DNA from: Pectobacterium sp. A5351
GTDB lineage: Bacteria; Pseudomonadota; Gammaproteobacteria; Enterobacterales; Enterobacteriaceae
Length of the DNA stretch: 64,000 bases
Direction: 5' to 3'
NCBI RefSeq assembly: GCF_028335745.1
Contig: NZ_CP116477.1
Span: 2,790,001-2,854,000 of the forward strand
Below are positions 46,294-55,870 of this stretch, one piece after another. A program made the position numbers and the translations under genes. The notes below the pieces were generated by a model. It ran no database searches. It was not told where the DNA came from and was given only the letters and a program-made list of their open reading frames with translations. Within the stretch, counting starts at the first letter, position 1; each line of letters starts with the position of its first letter.

Positions 46294-46309
46294 GGCAGGC
46301 CTCTTAAGC

Positions 46310-47029
46310 TTAGAACGGAGAAACATTGAGGAAGAACCGCTGTAACCAGCCCATGTTTTGCGCTTCATTAATATAGCCATTACCGACATATTCAATGCGC
46401 GCATCCGCAACCTGAGTTGATGGCACTGAGTTGTTACCGCTAATCGTCCTCGGATTAACGACCCCAGAGAAACGGATAAACTCAGTTCCCTGATTAATGG
46501 CAATTTGTTTTTCGCCAACGACCTGTAGGTTGCCATTGGCCAGCACTTGCCCCACCGTGACCGTGATGGTGCCACTGAATGTATTATTGGCGTTAGCGCC
46601 ACCTTTCCCGGTGAAATCATTCGTACCAGTCGCATTCAATGCCGCGCGGTTATTGCCTAACGGCCCATCGAGATAGCGTGGCGTCGTCGCCACACCAAAC
46701 GTTGAGGCGCCATTACGAGCAGCATTAGCAGATGAACTTTTACTGGCGCTGACGTTTTCCTGCAGCACAATAGTCAGTGTGTCACCAATGTTACGTGGGC
46801 GGCGATCCTCAAACATCGGCTGGTAGCCATAATTCATCGGCTGCACGGTTTGGAAAATAGAACCATTGGGACCCGCTAATACTGGCGATGCAGGCTGGGC
46901 TGTCGTAGGCCCAGTGACAACTTTATCATGCGGAATATAGGCGCAACCGTTAAGTGCTAACATTGTGATCAATGCCAACAGACGGGGTCGGCGGTGTGGT
47001 TTGATAACCGACTTTGCATTCATTATCAC
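46310..47029 (-). CDS. flgH: Flagellar L-ring lipoprotein FlgH
   Basis: Outer-membrane L-ring lipoprotein of 239 residues. The lipobox LALNGC places the acylated Cys near residue 29; [44 protein letters not shown] and the C-terminal [19 protein letters not shown] match E. coli FlgH. It probably starts with GTG at 47029, which is nearer an AAGGCG site; the ATG at 47023 is an alternative. A 172-base gap separates it from flgG. Confidence 0.95.
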   Translation of the reverse strand: MIMNAKSVIKPHRRPRLLALITMLALNGCAYIPHDKVVTGPTTAQPASPVLAGPNGSIFQTVQPMNYGYQPMFEDRRPRNIGDTLTIVLQENVSASKSSSANAARNGASTFGVATTPRYLDGPLGNNRAALNATGTNDFTGKGGANANNTFSGTITVTVGQVLANGNLQVVGEKQIAINQGTEFIRFSGVVNPRTISGNNSVPSTQVADARIEYVGNGYINEAQNMGWLQRFFLNVSPF

Positions 47030-47201
47030 TGCGGATATCGCCTTAAATTAATCTATTTCACATATTCACGGGATAAATCAAAGCCAAAATGCCCATCTGT
47101 CTGGTGCTTATAGCCATCATCATCCCGTTAAACACTGTCTATACTGCCCAACATCAGGCTACCAGAACCCGCTATCGCGCCTGGCATTAGCGGATTACCC
47201 A

Positions 47202-47984
47202 TTACAACTGGGTCAATTTCTGCAACATTTGGTCAGAAGAAGAAATTGCTTTACTGTTGATCTCATAGGCTCTCTGAGTCTGAATCATCGATACCAATTC
47301 CTCAGCCACGTTGACGTTGGAAGTTTCGACATATTTTTGATACAGCAGACCTGCGCCATTCAAACCTGGGTTTGTTTCATTCGGCGCACCTGAGCTCGCG
47401 GTTTCCAGATACAGGTTTTCACCCATGCTCTCAAGACCACTATCATTAATAAAGGTTGTCAGTGTAAGTTGGCCAATCTGGTTTGTTGCCGTCTGCCCCT
47501 GAACCTTAACGCTGACAATACCGTCACGACCGATATTCAATTCCGTCGCATTTGCGGGAACGGTAATGGCTGGCTGAACCTGATAGCCACTAGACGTCAC
47601 TAACTGGCCGTTGCCGTCAAGCTGGAATGCACCGTCACGCGTGTAAGCCGTTGTACCATCAGGCAACTGCACCTGAAAGAACCCCTGACCTTTAATCGCA
47701 ACGTCCTTAGAGTTACCCGTCTCGGAAAACGTCCCTTGAGTATGAATACGCTCTGTTGATACCGGGCGAACACCAGTACCTAACTGCAAGCCGGACGGCA
47801 GCATGGTTTGCTCTGAAGACTGAGCTCCGGGCTGACGAACGGTTTGATACATCAAGTCTTCAAATACCGCGCGCTGACGCTTGAAACCGTTGGTGCTGAC
47901 GTTTGCCAAGTTATTGGAAATAACGTCCATATTGGTTTGCTGAGCATTTAAGCCGGTTTTTGCAATCCACAAAGAACGGATCAT
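47202..47984 (-). CDS. flgG: Flagellar distal rod protein FlgG
   Basis: A 260-residue distal rod subunit, the drive-shaft segment that passes the P and L rings. It begins with the family motif [43 protein letters not shown] and ends [38 protein letters not shown]. It follows flgF by 27 bases. Confidence 0.97.
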   Translation of the reverse strand: MIRSLWIAKTGLNAQQTNMDVISNNLANVSTNGFKRQRAVFEDLMYQTVRQPGAQSSEQTMLPSGLQLGTGVRPVSTERIHTQGTFSETGNSKDVAIKGQGFFQVQLPDGTTAYTRDGAFQLDGNGQLVTSSGYQVQPAITVPANATELNIGRDGIVSVKVQGQTATNQIGQLTLTTFINDSGLESMGENLYLETASSGAPNETNPGLNGAGLLYQKYVETSNVNVAEELVSMIQTQRAYEINSKAISSSDQMLQKLTQL

Positions 47985-48011
47985 TTATTCACTCCTGTGC
48001 GCACCCGGCGC

Positions 48012-48767
48012 TTAACTCATTGCTAATATCTGATTAGCGCGTTGTGCATTATCGTCGACGCTGCTAATGACTTTCATCTGCATTTCAAAACGACGAGCAT
48101 TAGCAATCATATCGACCATAGTATCGACCGTGTTCACATTACTGCCCTCAATCACCCCCGGCATGATACGCACAGAGGGGTCGTTTTGCAGAACATTACC
48201 ACGTTGCTGCTGAGCCTGTTGTGTCAAGCGAAATAATCCGTCATCAGACCGTTCGACTTCTTGCCCGGTAGCCTTGACGAGCTTCAAACGCCCCAATTGA
48301 GCAATTGTATTTGGCGGATCCCCTGCATTAAGAGCGGAAATCGTGCCATCAGGAGAAATGCTGATCTGAGCCTGCGGCGGCACGTCAATCGGCCCACCGT
48401 CGCCCATCACAATACGCCCTTGGATGGTCAGTTGCCCATCAGCATTGATCTCCATATTACCATTACGGGTGTACGCTTCACCGCCATCAGCCGTCTGCAC
48501 GGCTAACCAACTCTCTTTCGGTAAAGCGACATCCATTGCACGACCCGTATAATTCATCACGCCTTCGGTCATATCAGCACCAGGCGTAGAGGCAACAACC
48601 AGCGTACGGGTAGGCAATGTCAGCCCATTGACCGGTACAGCACGCAGTGCTGAGAGCTGTGCCCGGAACCCCGGCGTTGAGGCGTTCGCCAAGTTGTTCG
48701 CAGTAATCGCCTGCTTTTCCAATGACTGGCTCGCGCCACCCATTGCCGTATAAATCGCGTGATCCAT
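48012..48767 (-). CDS. flgF: Flagellar proximal rod protein FlgF
   Basis: A 251-residue rod subunit. The N-terminus (MDHAIYTAMGGASQSLEKQAITANNLANASTPGFRAQ) and C-terminus (SNVNTVDTMVDMIANARRFEMQMKVISSVDDNAQRANQILAMS) are typical. It follows flgE by 21 bases. Confidence 0.97.
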   Translation of the reverse strand: MDHAIYTAMGGASQSLEKQAITANNLANASTPGFRAQLSALRAVPVNGLTLPTRTLVVASTPGADMTEGVMNYTGRAMDVALPKESWLAVQTADGGEAYTRNGNMEINADGQLTIQGRIVMGDGGPIDVPPQAQISISPDGTISALNAGDPPNTIAQLGRLKLVKATGQEVERSDDGLFRLTQQAQQQRGNVLQNDPSVRIMPGVIEGSNVNTVDTMVDMIANARRFEMQMKVISSVDDNAQRANQILAMS

Positions 48768-48788
48768 GCAATGTCCCCGTTAGGATAA

Positions 48789-49991
48789 TTAACGCAGGCT
48801 AACCAGCGTTTGCAGAATGGAATCCTGCGTTTTGATGGTTTGCGCATTCGACTGGTAGTTACGCTGCGCAACAATCATGTTGACCAGCTCTTTACTCAGA
48901 TCAACGTTCGAACTTTCGGTGGATTTGCCGATCAGCTTACCCAGGCTCCCAGAACCTGCCAGACCAACTACCGCCTGACCAGAACTTGCTGTTTCAGACC
49001 AAGCGTTATCACCTTCAGGTGACAAACCTTCTGGGTTGGCAAAGCTAGCCAGCAGGATCTGACCCAGCGCCTGTTTCTGACCGTTACTATAGCTACCTTC
49101 GATCGTGCCATCATCATTGATAGCAAAACCGGTCAGCGATCCTGGAGCAAAACCGTTCTGGGTTGGGCTCTTATAGCTATATTCTGTATTTTGCTGCACG
49201 CTGCCAGTCAAATTAAGCGTAAACTTCCCATTCGCCGCACCGTTAGTCCCGGTGAGGTCGATATTGAAAGGTGTATGCCCCGTTAACGCACCATTAGAAG
49301 CAAAGTTCAGTGTTCCTGCATTTTGATAAACTGCTGGGCTAACAGAGTCATCCTTGGCATAAGTTTGCCAAGTATTATCTGCTGTTTTAACAAAGTACAG
49401 CGTGAAGTTGTGCACATTCCCCTGACTATCATAGGTTGTCAGCGCAGTCTTACTGTTATACGTACCTTCAGCACCAGGCGTTGTAGCCCAGGAGCTCGTT
49501 GGAACCGAATCTGAAGATTTCAGGTTAGCGATAATTGACGCCGTTGTTGTTTGGCTCGCCAACATGTCTCCATCCGGAACAGTCAGCGGTACTGGGTCGG
49601 CACCCGTTTGAACAACTGGCGGCGTTCCCGCAGTCGGATACCCGGTTAATTGCATCCCCTGAGCGTTAACGATATTACGACCGTTCAGCATAAACTGACC
49701 ATTACGGCTGTAATAGATGGAACCATTGGTATCTTGCAGACGATAAAAACCGCCGCCGCTGATCGCGATATCCAGATCTCGTGAAGAGGAAGTTACGGTA
49801 CCATTGCCGAAATCTTGCAATACCGATGCAACCTTCACACCCATACCCACTTTAGAACCTGCAAACATATCGGCAAATGTGACAGTACCGGATTTAAAAC
49901 CCACTGTTGCTGAGTTAGCGATGTTATTACCGATAACATCCAGGTTATTAGATGCCGCGTTTAAGCCACTGACCGCCTGAGAAAAACCCAT
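48789..49991 (-). CDS. flgE: Flagellar hook protein FlgE
   Basis: Hook subunit of 400 residues, the universal joint of the flagellum. The conserved N-terminus (GFSQAVSGLNAASNNLDVIGNNIANSATVGFKSG) and C-terminus (ESSNVDLSKELVNMIVAQRNYQSNAQTIKTQDSILQTLVSLR) enclose Ser/Thr/Gly-rich outer domains. Length is as in E. coli (402). Confidence 0.97.
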   Translation of the reverse strand: MGFSQAVSGLNAASNNLDVIGNNIANSATVGFKSGTVTFADMFAGSKVGMGVKVASVLQDFGNGTVTSSSRDLDIAISGGGFYRLQDTNGSIYYSRNGQFMLNGRNIVNAQGMQLTGYPTAGTPPVVQTGADPVPLTVPDGDMLASQTTTASIIANLKSSDSVPTSSWATTPGAEGTYNSKTALTTYDSQGNVHNFTLYFVKTADNTWQTYAKDDSVSPAVYQNAGTLNFASNGALTGHTPFNIDLTGTNGAANGKFTLNLTGSVQQNTEYSYKSPTQNGFAPGSLTGFAINDDGTIEGSYSNGQKQALGQILLASFANPEGLSPEGDNAWSETASSGQAVVGLAGSGSLGKLIGKSTESSNVDLSKELVNMIVAQRNYQSNAQTIKTQDSILQTLVSLR

Positions 49992-50066
49992 GTCGTTCTC
50001 CAGATGAATTGATTAAGTCATATTCCAGGTCGTGCGTTTCACTGGAATAATGTGAAATTTATAGCG

Positions 50067-50750
50067 TTACAGAATCTGCCTGACATCGTCCATGGTGGCT
50101 CTGCCACGCAGTCCTAAATCCAGCAAGGCACCGCTCTCGCCGCGAACGACACTATTGACCACCGCATAACTCAATGGTTGAACAACCTGCTGTGCGCCAC
50201 CCGTACTGGCAGCGACAGTGAAGGTATAAGCCCCATCAGGTGCAACCGAACCATCAGAAAGCTTACTATCCCAGTTGAATGAGTGAACACCGGCAGAAAG
50301 CGTACCTAGTTCGATAGTACGGACGGCTTTACCCGTCGCATCATTAATGGTGACGGTAACCACTTCTGCGGCTTTCTCCAGTTCCACACCAAATGGCGTG
50401 CTGGTTTCTTTACCTACAAGAATGTCTTTTCCTGGAATCATGACACTATGCCCAATCAGCGTTGTTGCCTGCATAGATTGGTTGTTATTGATCTGGCCAG
50501 AGATAGAACCCAGTGTGGTATTCAATTTTTCAATGCCGCTCACCGTATTGAGCTGAGCAAGTTGGCTTACCAACTGATCGTTGCTCATCGGGTTCGTCGG
50601 ATCCTGATTCTTCAACTGCGCAACCAGAAGTGTCAAAAACTGATTCTGTAGGTCGGCACTGCTGTTCTTCTCTATCGTCGATGTCGACGAAGCACTCGAT
50701 GTACTCTGTGTTTTCGTTGCCGAGGAAGTATCATTAATGGTTACAGACAT
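50067..50750 (-). CDS. flgD: Flagellar hook assembly scaffold FlgD
   Basis: A 227-residue hook cap. The signature LQNQFLTLLVAQLKNQDPTNPMSNDQLVSQLAQLNTVSGIEKL lies near residues 34-78, and a FlgD Ig-like/Tudor domain follows (VRTIELGTLSAGVHSFNWDSKLSDGSVAPDGAYTF). It lies between flgC and flgE. Confidence 0.96.
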   Translation of the reverse strand: MSVTINDTSSATKTQSTSSASSTSTIEKNSSADLQNQFLTLLVAQLKNQDPTNPMSNDQLVSQLAQLNTVSGIEKLNTTLGSISGQINNNQSMQATTLIGHSVMIPGKDILVGKETSTPFGVELEKAAEVVTVTINDATGKAVRTIELGTLSAGVHSFNWDSKLSDGSVAPDGAYTFTVAASTGGAQQVVQPLSYAVVNSVVRGESGALLDLGLRGRATMDDVRQIL

Positions 50751-50765
50751 TATTTCGTCTCCCGA

Positions 50766-51170
50766 TTATTGCCCGATCGTTAACGTCTTCAGCATCATCG
50801 ATTTTGTCGTATTCAAGACTTCGACGTTTGCCTGATAACTACGTGATGCAGAAATGGTGTTTACCATCTCAGCTACTGGGTCAACATTCGGCATGCGAAC
50901 GTACCCCTGTCCATCCGCCAGCGGATTACCCGGTTCATAAACCAGACGGGCAGGCGATGGATCGTCAATAACATTCGCAACGCGCACGCCGCCCGTTGAC
51001 TGTCCAGGAGAGGCATTCACTTCGAATACAACTTGCTTGGCACGATAGGGTTCGCCATCAGGGCCCGTTACGCTGTCTGCATTAGCAAGGTTACTGGCAC
51101 TCACATTCAGGCGCTGAGATTGCGCTGAAAGCGCTGAGCCTGAAATTTCGAATATGTTTAATAACGACAT
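50766..51170 (-). CDS. flgC: Flagellar proximal rod protein FlgC
   Basis: A 134-residue proximal rod subunit. It contains [43 protein letters not shown] and the C-terminal [33 protein letters not shown]. Second gene of the flgB operon. Confidence 0.97.
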   Translation of the reverse strand: MSLLNIFEISGSALSAQSQRLNVSASNLANADSVTGPDGEPYRAKQVVFEVNASPGQSTGGVRVANVIDDPSPARLVYEPGNPLADGQGYVRMPNVDPVAEMVNTISASRSYQANVEVLNTTKSMMLKTLTIGQ

Positions 51171-51198
51171 GAATCTTTACCTTCCCATCGCGCTACGA

Positions 51199-51615
51199 TC
51201 ATGAACCTGACTGCAAGACTGACATCATGCCTTTAATCTGTCCGCCCAGAACGGTCAGGCTGGTTTGATATTTCAGGCTATTATCGGCAAAATTAGTGCG
51301 TTCCCGGTCCATATCGACCGTATTACCGTCTAATGCAGGCTGATCGGGTACGCGATAGAGCAAATCAAGTTCCGGCGGCTGAAAATTCTGTGCTGGTATA
51401 TGCCGTACAGACGTTGTTTTCAGCGCGATACCCGTACCGTTCACCCGCCCTTGCTCCATGGTTTTACTGAGCTGGCTGGCAAAATCGATATCCCTGGCCT
51501 GATAGCCTGGCGTATCCGCATTAGCAATATTCGCGGCCAGAATTTCCTGCCGCTGGGCACGCAAGTTCAACGCTTCCTGCTGAAACCGCAACGAGGCGTC
51601 TAATTTATCAAGCAT
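51199..51615 (-). CDS. flgB: Flagellar proximal rod protein FlgB
   Basis: A 138-residue proximal rod subunit. It contains [41 protein letters not shown] and the C-terminal [25 protein letters not shown]. First gene of flgBCDEFGHIJ, divergent from flgA across 164 bases that should hold FlhDC-dependent promoters for both. Confidence 0.97.
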   Translation of the reverse strand: MLDKLDASLRFQQEALNLRAQRQEILAANIANADTPGYQARDIDFASQLSKTMEQGRVNGTGIALKTTSVRHIPAQNFQPPELDLLYRVPDQPALDGNTVDMDRERTNFADNSLKYQTSLTVLGGQIKGMMSVLQSGS

Positions 51616-51779
51616 GCTCCCTCCGCAAGTTAGAATTTGGAGTAGGTAGGATAATTCTCATTATGGCTATGCCATCGAACGAATAGACACCAAATGCAGC
51701 GCTATTTATTGCCTTAACCTTACGCTGACATGGTTACACTTATGCCCGACATAATCGGAATCAGGAGAGCTGAACTGGA

Positions 51780-52448
51780 ATGAAAACAATCTATTATTAT
51801 CTCTGCCTGGCGACGTCCTGTTTTTTCATCCTGTGTACATCTGTCAATGCAAACGACCTTCCGGCACAGATTAATCAATTTTTTGCCTCACGCTTTCAAG
51901 GAAGCACGAATACCGTTAACGTTGTGATAAAATCACCAGAATCGCAGTGGCCACAGTGTGAAGCTCCCCAGATTACATTGCCCGGGAATACGAAAATGTG
52001 GGGTAATGTGAGCCTATCTGTACGCTGTGGACAGCAGCGCCGCTTCATCCAAACCGAAGTTCAGGTAACAGGGAATTATGTCACTAGTTCACGACCGATA
52101 AACCGTGGAACAACGCTGACGGAAAAAGATATTCGTTTAACAAAAGGCAGGCTCGATTTATTACCGCTGCGCCCTATACTGACGTTACAAGGTGCCCAAG
52201 GGGCGGTGCTTTTACGCGATCTTACCCCTGGACAGGTTATTACCGCTTCCATGATCAGACGCGCCTGGGTTGTAAAGGCAGGTCAGTCGGTGCAGATTAT
52301 CGCTCAAGGGGAAGGTTTCACGATTAATGGTGAAGGAAAAGCCATGAATAACGCCGCAACCGGACAAGCCGTCAGAGTCAGAACGGCAAATGGACAAATA
52401 GTCAGCGGAATCACGAGCGAAGATGGGATTATTCTGATCTCTCAGTAA
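51780..52448 (+). CDS. flgA: P-ring assembly chaperone FlgA
   Basis: Periplasmic chaperone of 222 residues needed for FlgI polymerisation. The signal peptide is LCLATSCFFILCTSVNAND near residues 8-26; the C-terminal SAF domain holds RGTTLTEKDIRLTKGRLDLL and GQSVQIIAQGEGFTINGEGKAMNNAATGQAVRVR. Two cysteines (QCEAPQ and VRCGQQ) probably form a disulfide. Confidence 0.95.
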   Translation: MKTIYYYLCLATSCFFILCTSVNANDLPAQINQFFASRFQGSTNTVNVVIKSPESQWPQCEAPQITLPGNTKMWGNVSLSVRCGQQRRFIQTEVQVTGNYVTSSRPINRGTTLTEKDIRLTKGRLDLLPLRPILTLQGAQGAVLLRDLTPGQVITASMIRRAWVVKAGQSVQIIAQGEGFTINGEGKAMNNAATGQAVRVRTANGQIVSGITSEDGIILISQ

Positions 52449-52453
52449 TTAAT

Positions 52454-52480
52454 TAAAGATTTGCTCATGTTTGCCGATGA
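52454..52480 (+). promoter_or_regulatory. Sigma-28 promoter of flgMN
   Basis: TAAA (52454-52457), 15 bases, GCCGATGA (52473-52480): one base off the FliA consensus. It lies just after the flgA stop and 109 bases before flgM, so the anti-sigma factor gene is both FlhDC-linked through flgA and sigma-28 driven, as in E. coli. Confidence 0.92.
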
Positions 52481-52589
52481 TACTTACATAGTCATTACTG
52501 CCGATGTTTTAAAACTGAACACCAATGTGGCGAGCATTCTGTAACACATTGATGATTAACTGTTTATCCTCAAATCAGAGAGATGTATT

Positions 52590-52886
52590 ATGAGTATTGA
52601 TCGCACACAGTCACTGAAGCCGGTCAGTCAAGTTCAGCAACGTGAATCTAGCGATATCGCGAAAACCAAACGCAAACAGGCTGAAGCTCAATCTGAAGTC
52701 AGCGCAACGCAGGTAAAACTGAGCGACGCGCAGGCAAAATTGATGCAGCCAGGTACGCAAGACATTGACATGAACCGCGTTGAAACCTTGAAACAGGCCA
52801 TTCGTGATGGCTCACTTAACATTGATGCCGGAAAAATTGCAGATGCGTTGCTTAAAGAAACGCAGGATTTTTTAGCAGGTAATTAA
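52590..52886 (+). CDS. flgM: Anti-sigma-28 factor FlgM
   Basis: A 98-residue, mostly disordered protein that binds FliA until it is exported through the finished hook. The C-terminal sigma-binding part is [32 protein letters not shown]. It heads flgMN, behind its own sigma-28 promoter. Confidence 0.96.
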   Translation: MSIDRTQSLKPVSQVQQRESSDIAKTKRKQAEAQSEVSATQVKLSDAQAKLMQPGTQDIDMNRVETLKQAIRDGSLNIDAGKIADALLKETQDFLAGN

Positions 52887-52891
52887 CACTT

Positions 52892-53326
52892 ATGGAAAAT
52901 CTGCAATCTATTCTGGAGCAACTGCTGGATAACCTGCATGAGCTTGATGGGGTTATGTCTGAAGAGCAAACATTACTTTGCGCAGGCAATATTAACAGTA
53001 TTGCTCTGCAACAAGTGACAGAGAAGAAAACATCCTTGCTGGCAACAATGCAGCATTTGGAAACACGACGTCACGCAATCGAATCAGCACTTAAGCTGCA
53101 AGCACCTTATGACGGTATTGAAAAGCTGTCTGCTTACTGGCAGCAGGTTCAAGAGGTAACCAGACGCTTGAATGATCAAAATAAGCACAATGGTCTTCTG
53201 CTTGGTCGGCATATTGCGTATACCAATGAAGCCATAAATATACTGAAGCCCCGTCACCAGGGACTGTATGGTCCTGATGGTCAGTCTAAGGGGGTAACAG
53301 TAGGCGGCAGGAAAATCACACTCTAA
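52892..53326 (+). CDS. flgN: Flagella synthesis protein/chaperone FlgN
   Basis: A 144-residue helical export chaperone for FlgK and FlgL. The N-terminal helix (LQSILEQLLDNLHELDGVMSEEQTLLC), coiled coil and C-terminal IAYTNEAINILKPRHQGLYGPDGQSKG are typical. It starts 5 bases after flgM and ends before a hairpin. Confidence 0.94.
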   Translation: MENLQSILEQLLDNLHELDGVMSEEQTLLCAGNINSIALQQVTEKKTSLLATMQHLETRRHAIESALKLQAPYDGIEKLSAYWQQVQEVTRRLNDQNKHNGLLLGRHIAYTNEAINILKPRHQGLYGPDGQSKGVTVGGRKITL

Positions 53327-53358
53327 AAGTCTCTGTATTTCAGCAGAGACTTCTCATC
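53325..53358 (+). terminator. Probable terminator of flgMN
   Basis: AAGTCTCTG (53327-53335) and CAGAGACTT (53344-53352) are perfect 9-base arms, followed by a short TTCTC. It sits right after the flgN stop and before convergent flhE. Confidence 0.7.
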
Positions 53359-53369
53359 ATTTAAATCAG

Positions 53370-53789
53370 CTACTTATAATTTACCGCAATATCGATCGTT
53401 CGAACGCTGAATGTATGATTAATGCGTCCATTCCCTGCAATGTAATAGACAAAACGAAACTCATTGTTAGCCGACAATCCCTCAAATGCCTGAGTTTGTC
53501 CGTCACCACTTCCGCCTAAATCAACACAGCGCTGTGGCGACTGTGAACAGAGTTTAACGACAAGCCCAGAAGGTATAGTGGAATCAATGAGATGCCGCCA
53601 ATATATTGTCGTAATAGTTTCATCTGGCTTAACAATAATGTTAGGATAAAAAGGTGATGTCGTAACCATTTCGCCGCGGTAATCAAGCTTTATTCCAGGC
53701 TGGCTTCCGTTCCAACTACCTGGTGTCGCAATGGCACAAAATGGAAGCGTCAGCACAGCTACTGTCATAAAGCGTGTCCCCCTCCTCAT
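53370..53789 (-). CDS. flhE: Flagellar protein FlhE
   Basis: Periplasmic protein of 139 residues, reported to prevent proton leakage through the export gate. A signal peptide (FMTVAVLTLPFCAIA) precedes the mature domain (GSWNGSQPGIKLDYRGE, LCSQSPQRCVDLGG with a likely disulfide, FSVRTIDIAVNYK). It overlaps the flhA stop by 4 bases. Confidence 0.93.
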   Translation of the reverse strand: MRRGTRFMTVAVLTLPFCAIATPGSWNGSQPGIKLDYRGEMVTTSPFYPNIIVKPDETITTIYWRHLIDSTIPSGLVVKLCSQSPQRCVDLGGSGDGQTQAFEGLSANNEFRFVYYIAGNGRINHTFSVRTIDIAVNYK

Positions 53790-55870
53790 TTCTGAGCTTC
53801 TCCTATAATCGATGTCATACGGATCTGGCGATGGTCGCTGATTTCCAAATTAGAAAGTACAGCCATGTTCGGCAAGCTACGATGCAGGAACCGAGCAAGT
53901 AAAGCACGTAAAGCGTGGTTCACAAGCAGAACTGGCGGAGCCCCCAACATTTCCTGCCGCTGTAGCGCTTGTTTCGCCTGCTCAAGCAGACGATCGGCAA
54001 GCCCTGGTTCAAGGCCGCCTCCCCCCTGAAGCGCCTGCAACAGAAGGCGCTCCAACGATCCTTCCAGACCGATAACCTGAAGCTCACTGTTTCCTGGGAA
54101 CCACTGCTGAGTGATAGCACGACCCAAAGCAACTCGAACCACCGTGGTAAGCTCATAAGGATCTGGCTGTACTGGCGCATGCTCAGCTAATGTCTCCATA
54201 ATAGTGCGCATGTCCCTAATAGAAACTCTCTCGCTGAGCAGATTTTGTAAAACCTTGTGCAAGGTCGTTAACGTCACTACACCAGGAATAAAATCCTCTG
54301 TCAATTTTGGCATTTCCTGCGCAACACGATCCATCAATTGCTGAGCTTCTTGTCTTCCAAATAGTTCACTGGCGTGTAATGCAATTAAGTGGTTCAAGTG
54401 TGTCGCCACCACGGTACTTGCCTCTACGACCGTGAACCCCTGAGCTTGAGCCTGATCTTTTAGAGCATTATCAATCCAGACCGCTGGCAACCCAAATGCA
54501 GGATCCTGCGTGATATCTCCAGATAAAGAGCCAACCGCATTACCCGGATTGATCGCCATCCAACGACCAGGGTGAGCCTCACCGCTCCCTATCTCAACGC
54601 CCTTCATCAATATGCGATAGCTGGCAGGTTGCAGCTCCAAATTATCCCGGATATGGACAACTGGTGGTAAATACCCCATTTCCTGAGCAAACTTCTTCCT
54701 GATACTACGAATTCTGCCCAATAATTCGCCATCTTGCTGCGCATCAACCATTGGGATCAAGCGATATCCCACTTCCATACCCAGCGGATCTTCAAGTTGT
54801 ACATCAGACCAGTTGGCTTCAATAATCTGATGCTTTTCCATCGCTGCTGGTATAGGTTGCATCTCGGGTTCTTTTTGCTGTTCACCACGCATCCACCAGG
54901 CAAGCCCTAACAAAGATGCAGTAAATAGCAGAAAGACAAAATTAGGCATTCCGGGAACCAGCCCAATAAGCCCAATGACAGCCGCACTCAACACCATAAC
55001 ACGTGGATTGTTGAATAGCTGAGTGACCATCTGTTGGCCAACGTCCTGATCGGTGCTCACGCGAGTAACAATAACGCCCGCTGCAGTAGAAATAATCAGA
55101 GCAGGGATCTGAGCAACCAGACCATCGCCAATAGTCAACAGCGTGTAGCTTTCTGCTGCCTGCCCTACTGGCATGTTGTGCTGTGCGACGCCAACGATCA
55201 ATCCACCAACAATGTTGATGACCATGATAATCAGTCCAGCGATTGCATCGCCGCGCACGAATTTACTGGCACCATCCATTGAACCGTAAAAGTCTGACTC
55301 CTGCGTTACCTCAGCACGGCGTTTTTTCGCCTCTTCTTCACCGATTATCCCAGCATTAAGATCGGCATCGATAGCCATCTGCTTGCCTGGCATACCATCC
55401 AAAACAAAACGGGCACCAACTTCAGCGATACGTCCAGCACCTTTAGTGATAACCATGAAGTTGATTAAGACAAGAATGATAAAGACCACAATACCTATGG
55501 CGAAATTCCCACCAACCAAAAAGTGGCCAAACGCTTCAACAACCTTCCCAGCTGCAGCAGTACCGGTATGACCTTCCAGTAAAATAATACGGGTAGATGC
55601 AACGTTGAGTGACAACCGCAGTAACGTAGAAAACAACAGGATCGTAGGGAATGCAGCAAATTCCAGCGTCCGTTGAGTAAACATCGCGACCAGCAATACC
55701 ATGATGGATAGTGCTATGTTGAAAGTAAATAACAGATCCAGAATAAATGGCGGCAGCGGCAATACCATCATAGAAAGTATAAGCAGGATCAGTATAGGTC
55801 CGGCTAATATTTGCCATTGAGCACCTTTCATATTACTCGGTAAACGAAGCAAAGAAGCCAAATTAGCCAT
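53786..55870 (-). CDS. flhA: Flagellar export gate protein FlhA
   Basis: Export engine of 694 residues. Eight N-terminal membrane helices to about residue 330 precede a cytoplasmic nonameric ring that docks chaperone-substrate complexes. LDLLFTFNIALSIMVLLVAMF, the FHIPEP-type region (GARFVLDGMPGKQMAIDADLNAG) and QALQGGGGLEPGLADRLL are conserved. The start is the ATG at 55870 (MANLASLLRLPSN), which overlaps flhB by 8 bases. Confidence 0.98.
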   Translation of the reverse strand: MANLASLLRLPSNMKGAQWQILAGPILILLILSMMVLPLPPFILDLLFTFNIALSIMVLLVAMFTQRTLEFAAFPTILLFSTLLRLSLNVASTRIILLEGHTGTAAAGKVVEAFGHFLVGGNFAIGIVVFIILVLINFMVITKGAGRIAEVGARFVLDGMPGKQMAIDADLNAGIIGEEEAKKRRAEVTQESDFYGSMDGASKFVRGDAIAGLIIMVINIVGGLIVGVAQHNMPVGQAAESYTLLTIGDGLVAQIPALIISTAAGVIVTRVSTDQDVGQQMVTQLFNNPRVMVLSAAVIGLIGLVPGMPNFVFLLFTASLLGLAWWMRGEQQKEPEMQPIPAAMEKHQIIEANWSDVQLEDPLGMEVGYRLIPMVDAQQDGELLGRIRSIRKKFAQEMGYLPPVVHIRDNLELQPASYRILMKGVEIGSGEAHPGRWMAINPGNAVGSLSGDITQDPAFGLPAVWIDNALKDQAQAQGFTVVEASTVVATHLNHLIALHASELFGRQEAQQLMDRVAQEMPKLTEDFIPGVVTLTTLHKVLQNLLSERVSIRDMRTIMETLAEHAPVQPDPYELTTVVRVALGRAITQQWFPGNSELQVIGLEGSLERLLLQALQGGGGLEPGLADRLLEQAKQALQRQEMLGAPPVLLVNHALRALLARFLHRSLPNMAVLSNLEISDHRQIRMTSIIGEAQK

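Noticed and set aside
46294..46635. N-terminal extension of the flgI frame
   Set aside because: It lies inside flgH; the FlgI signal peptide starts at 46293.
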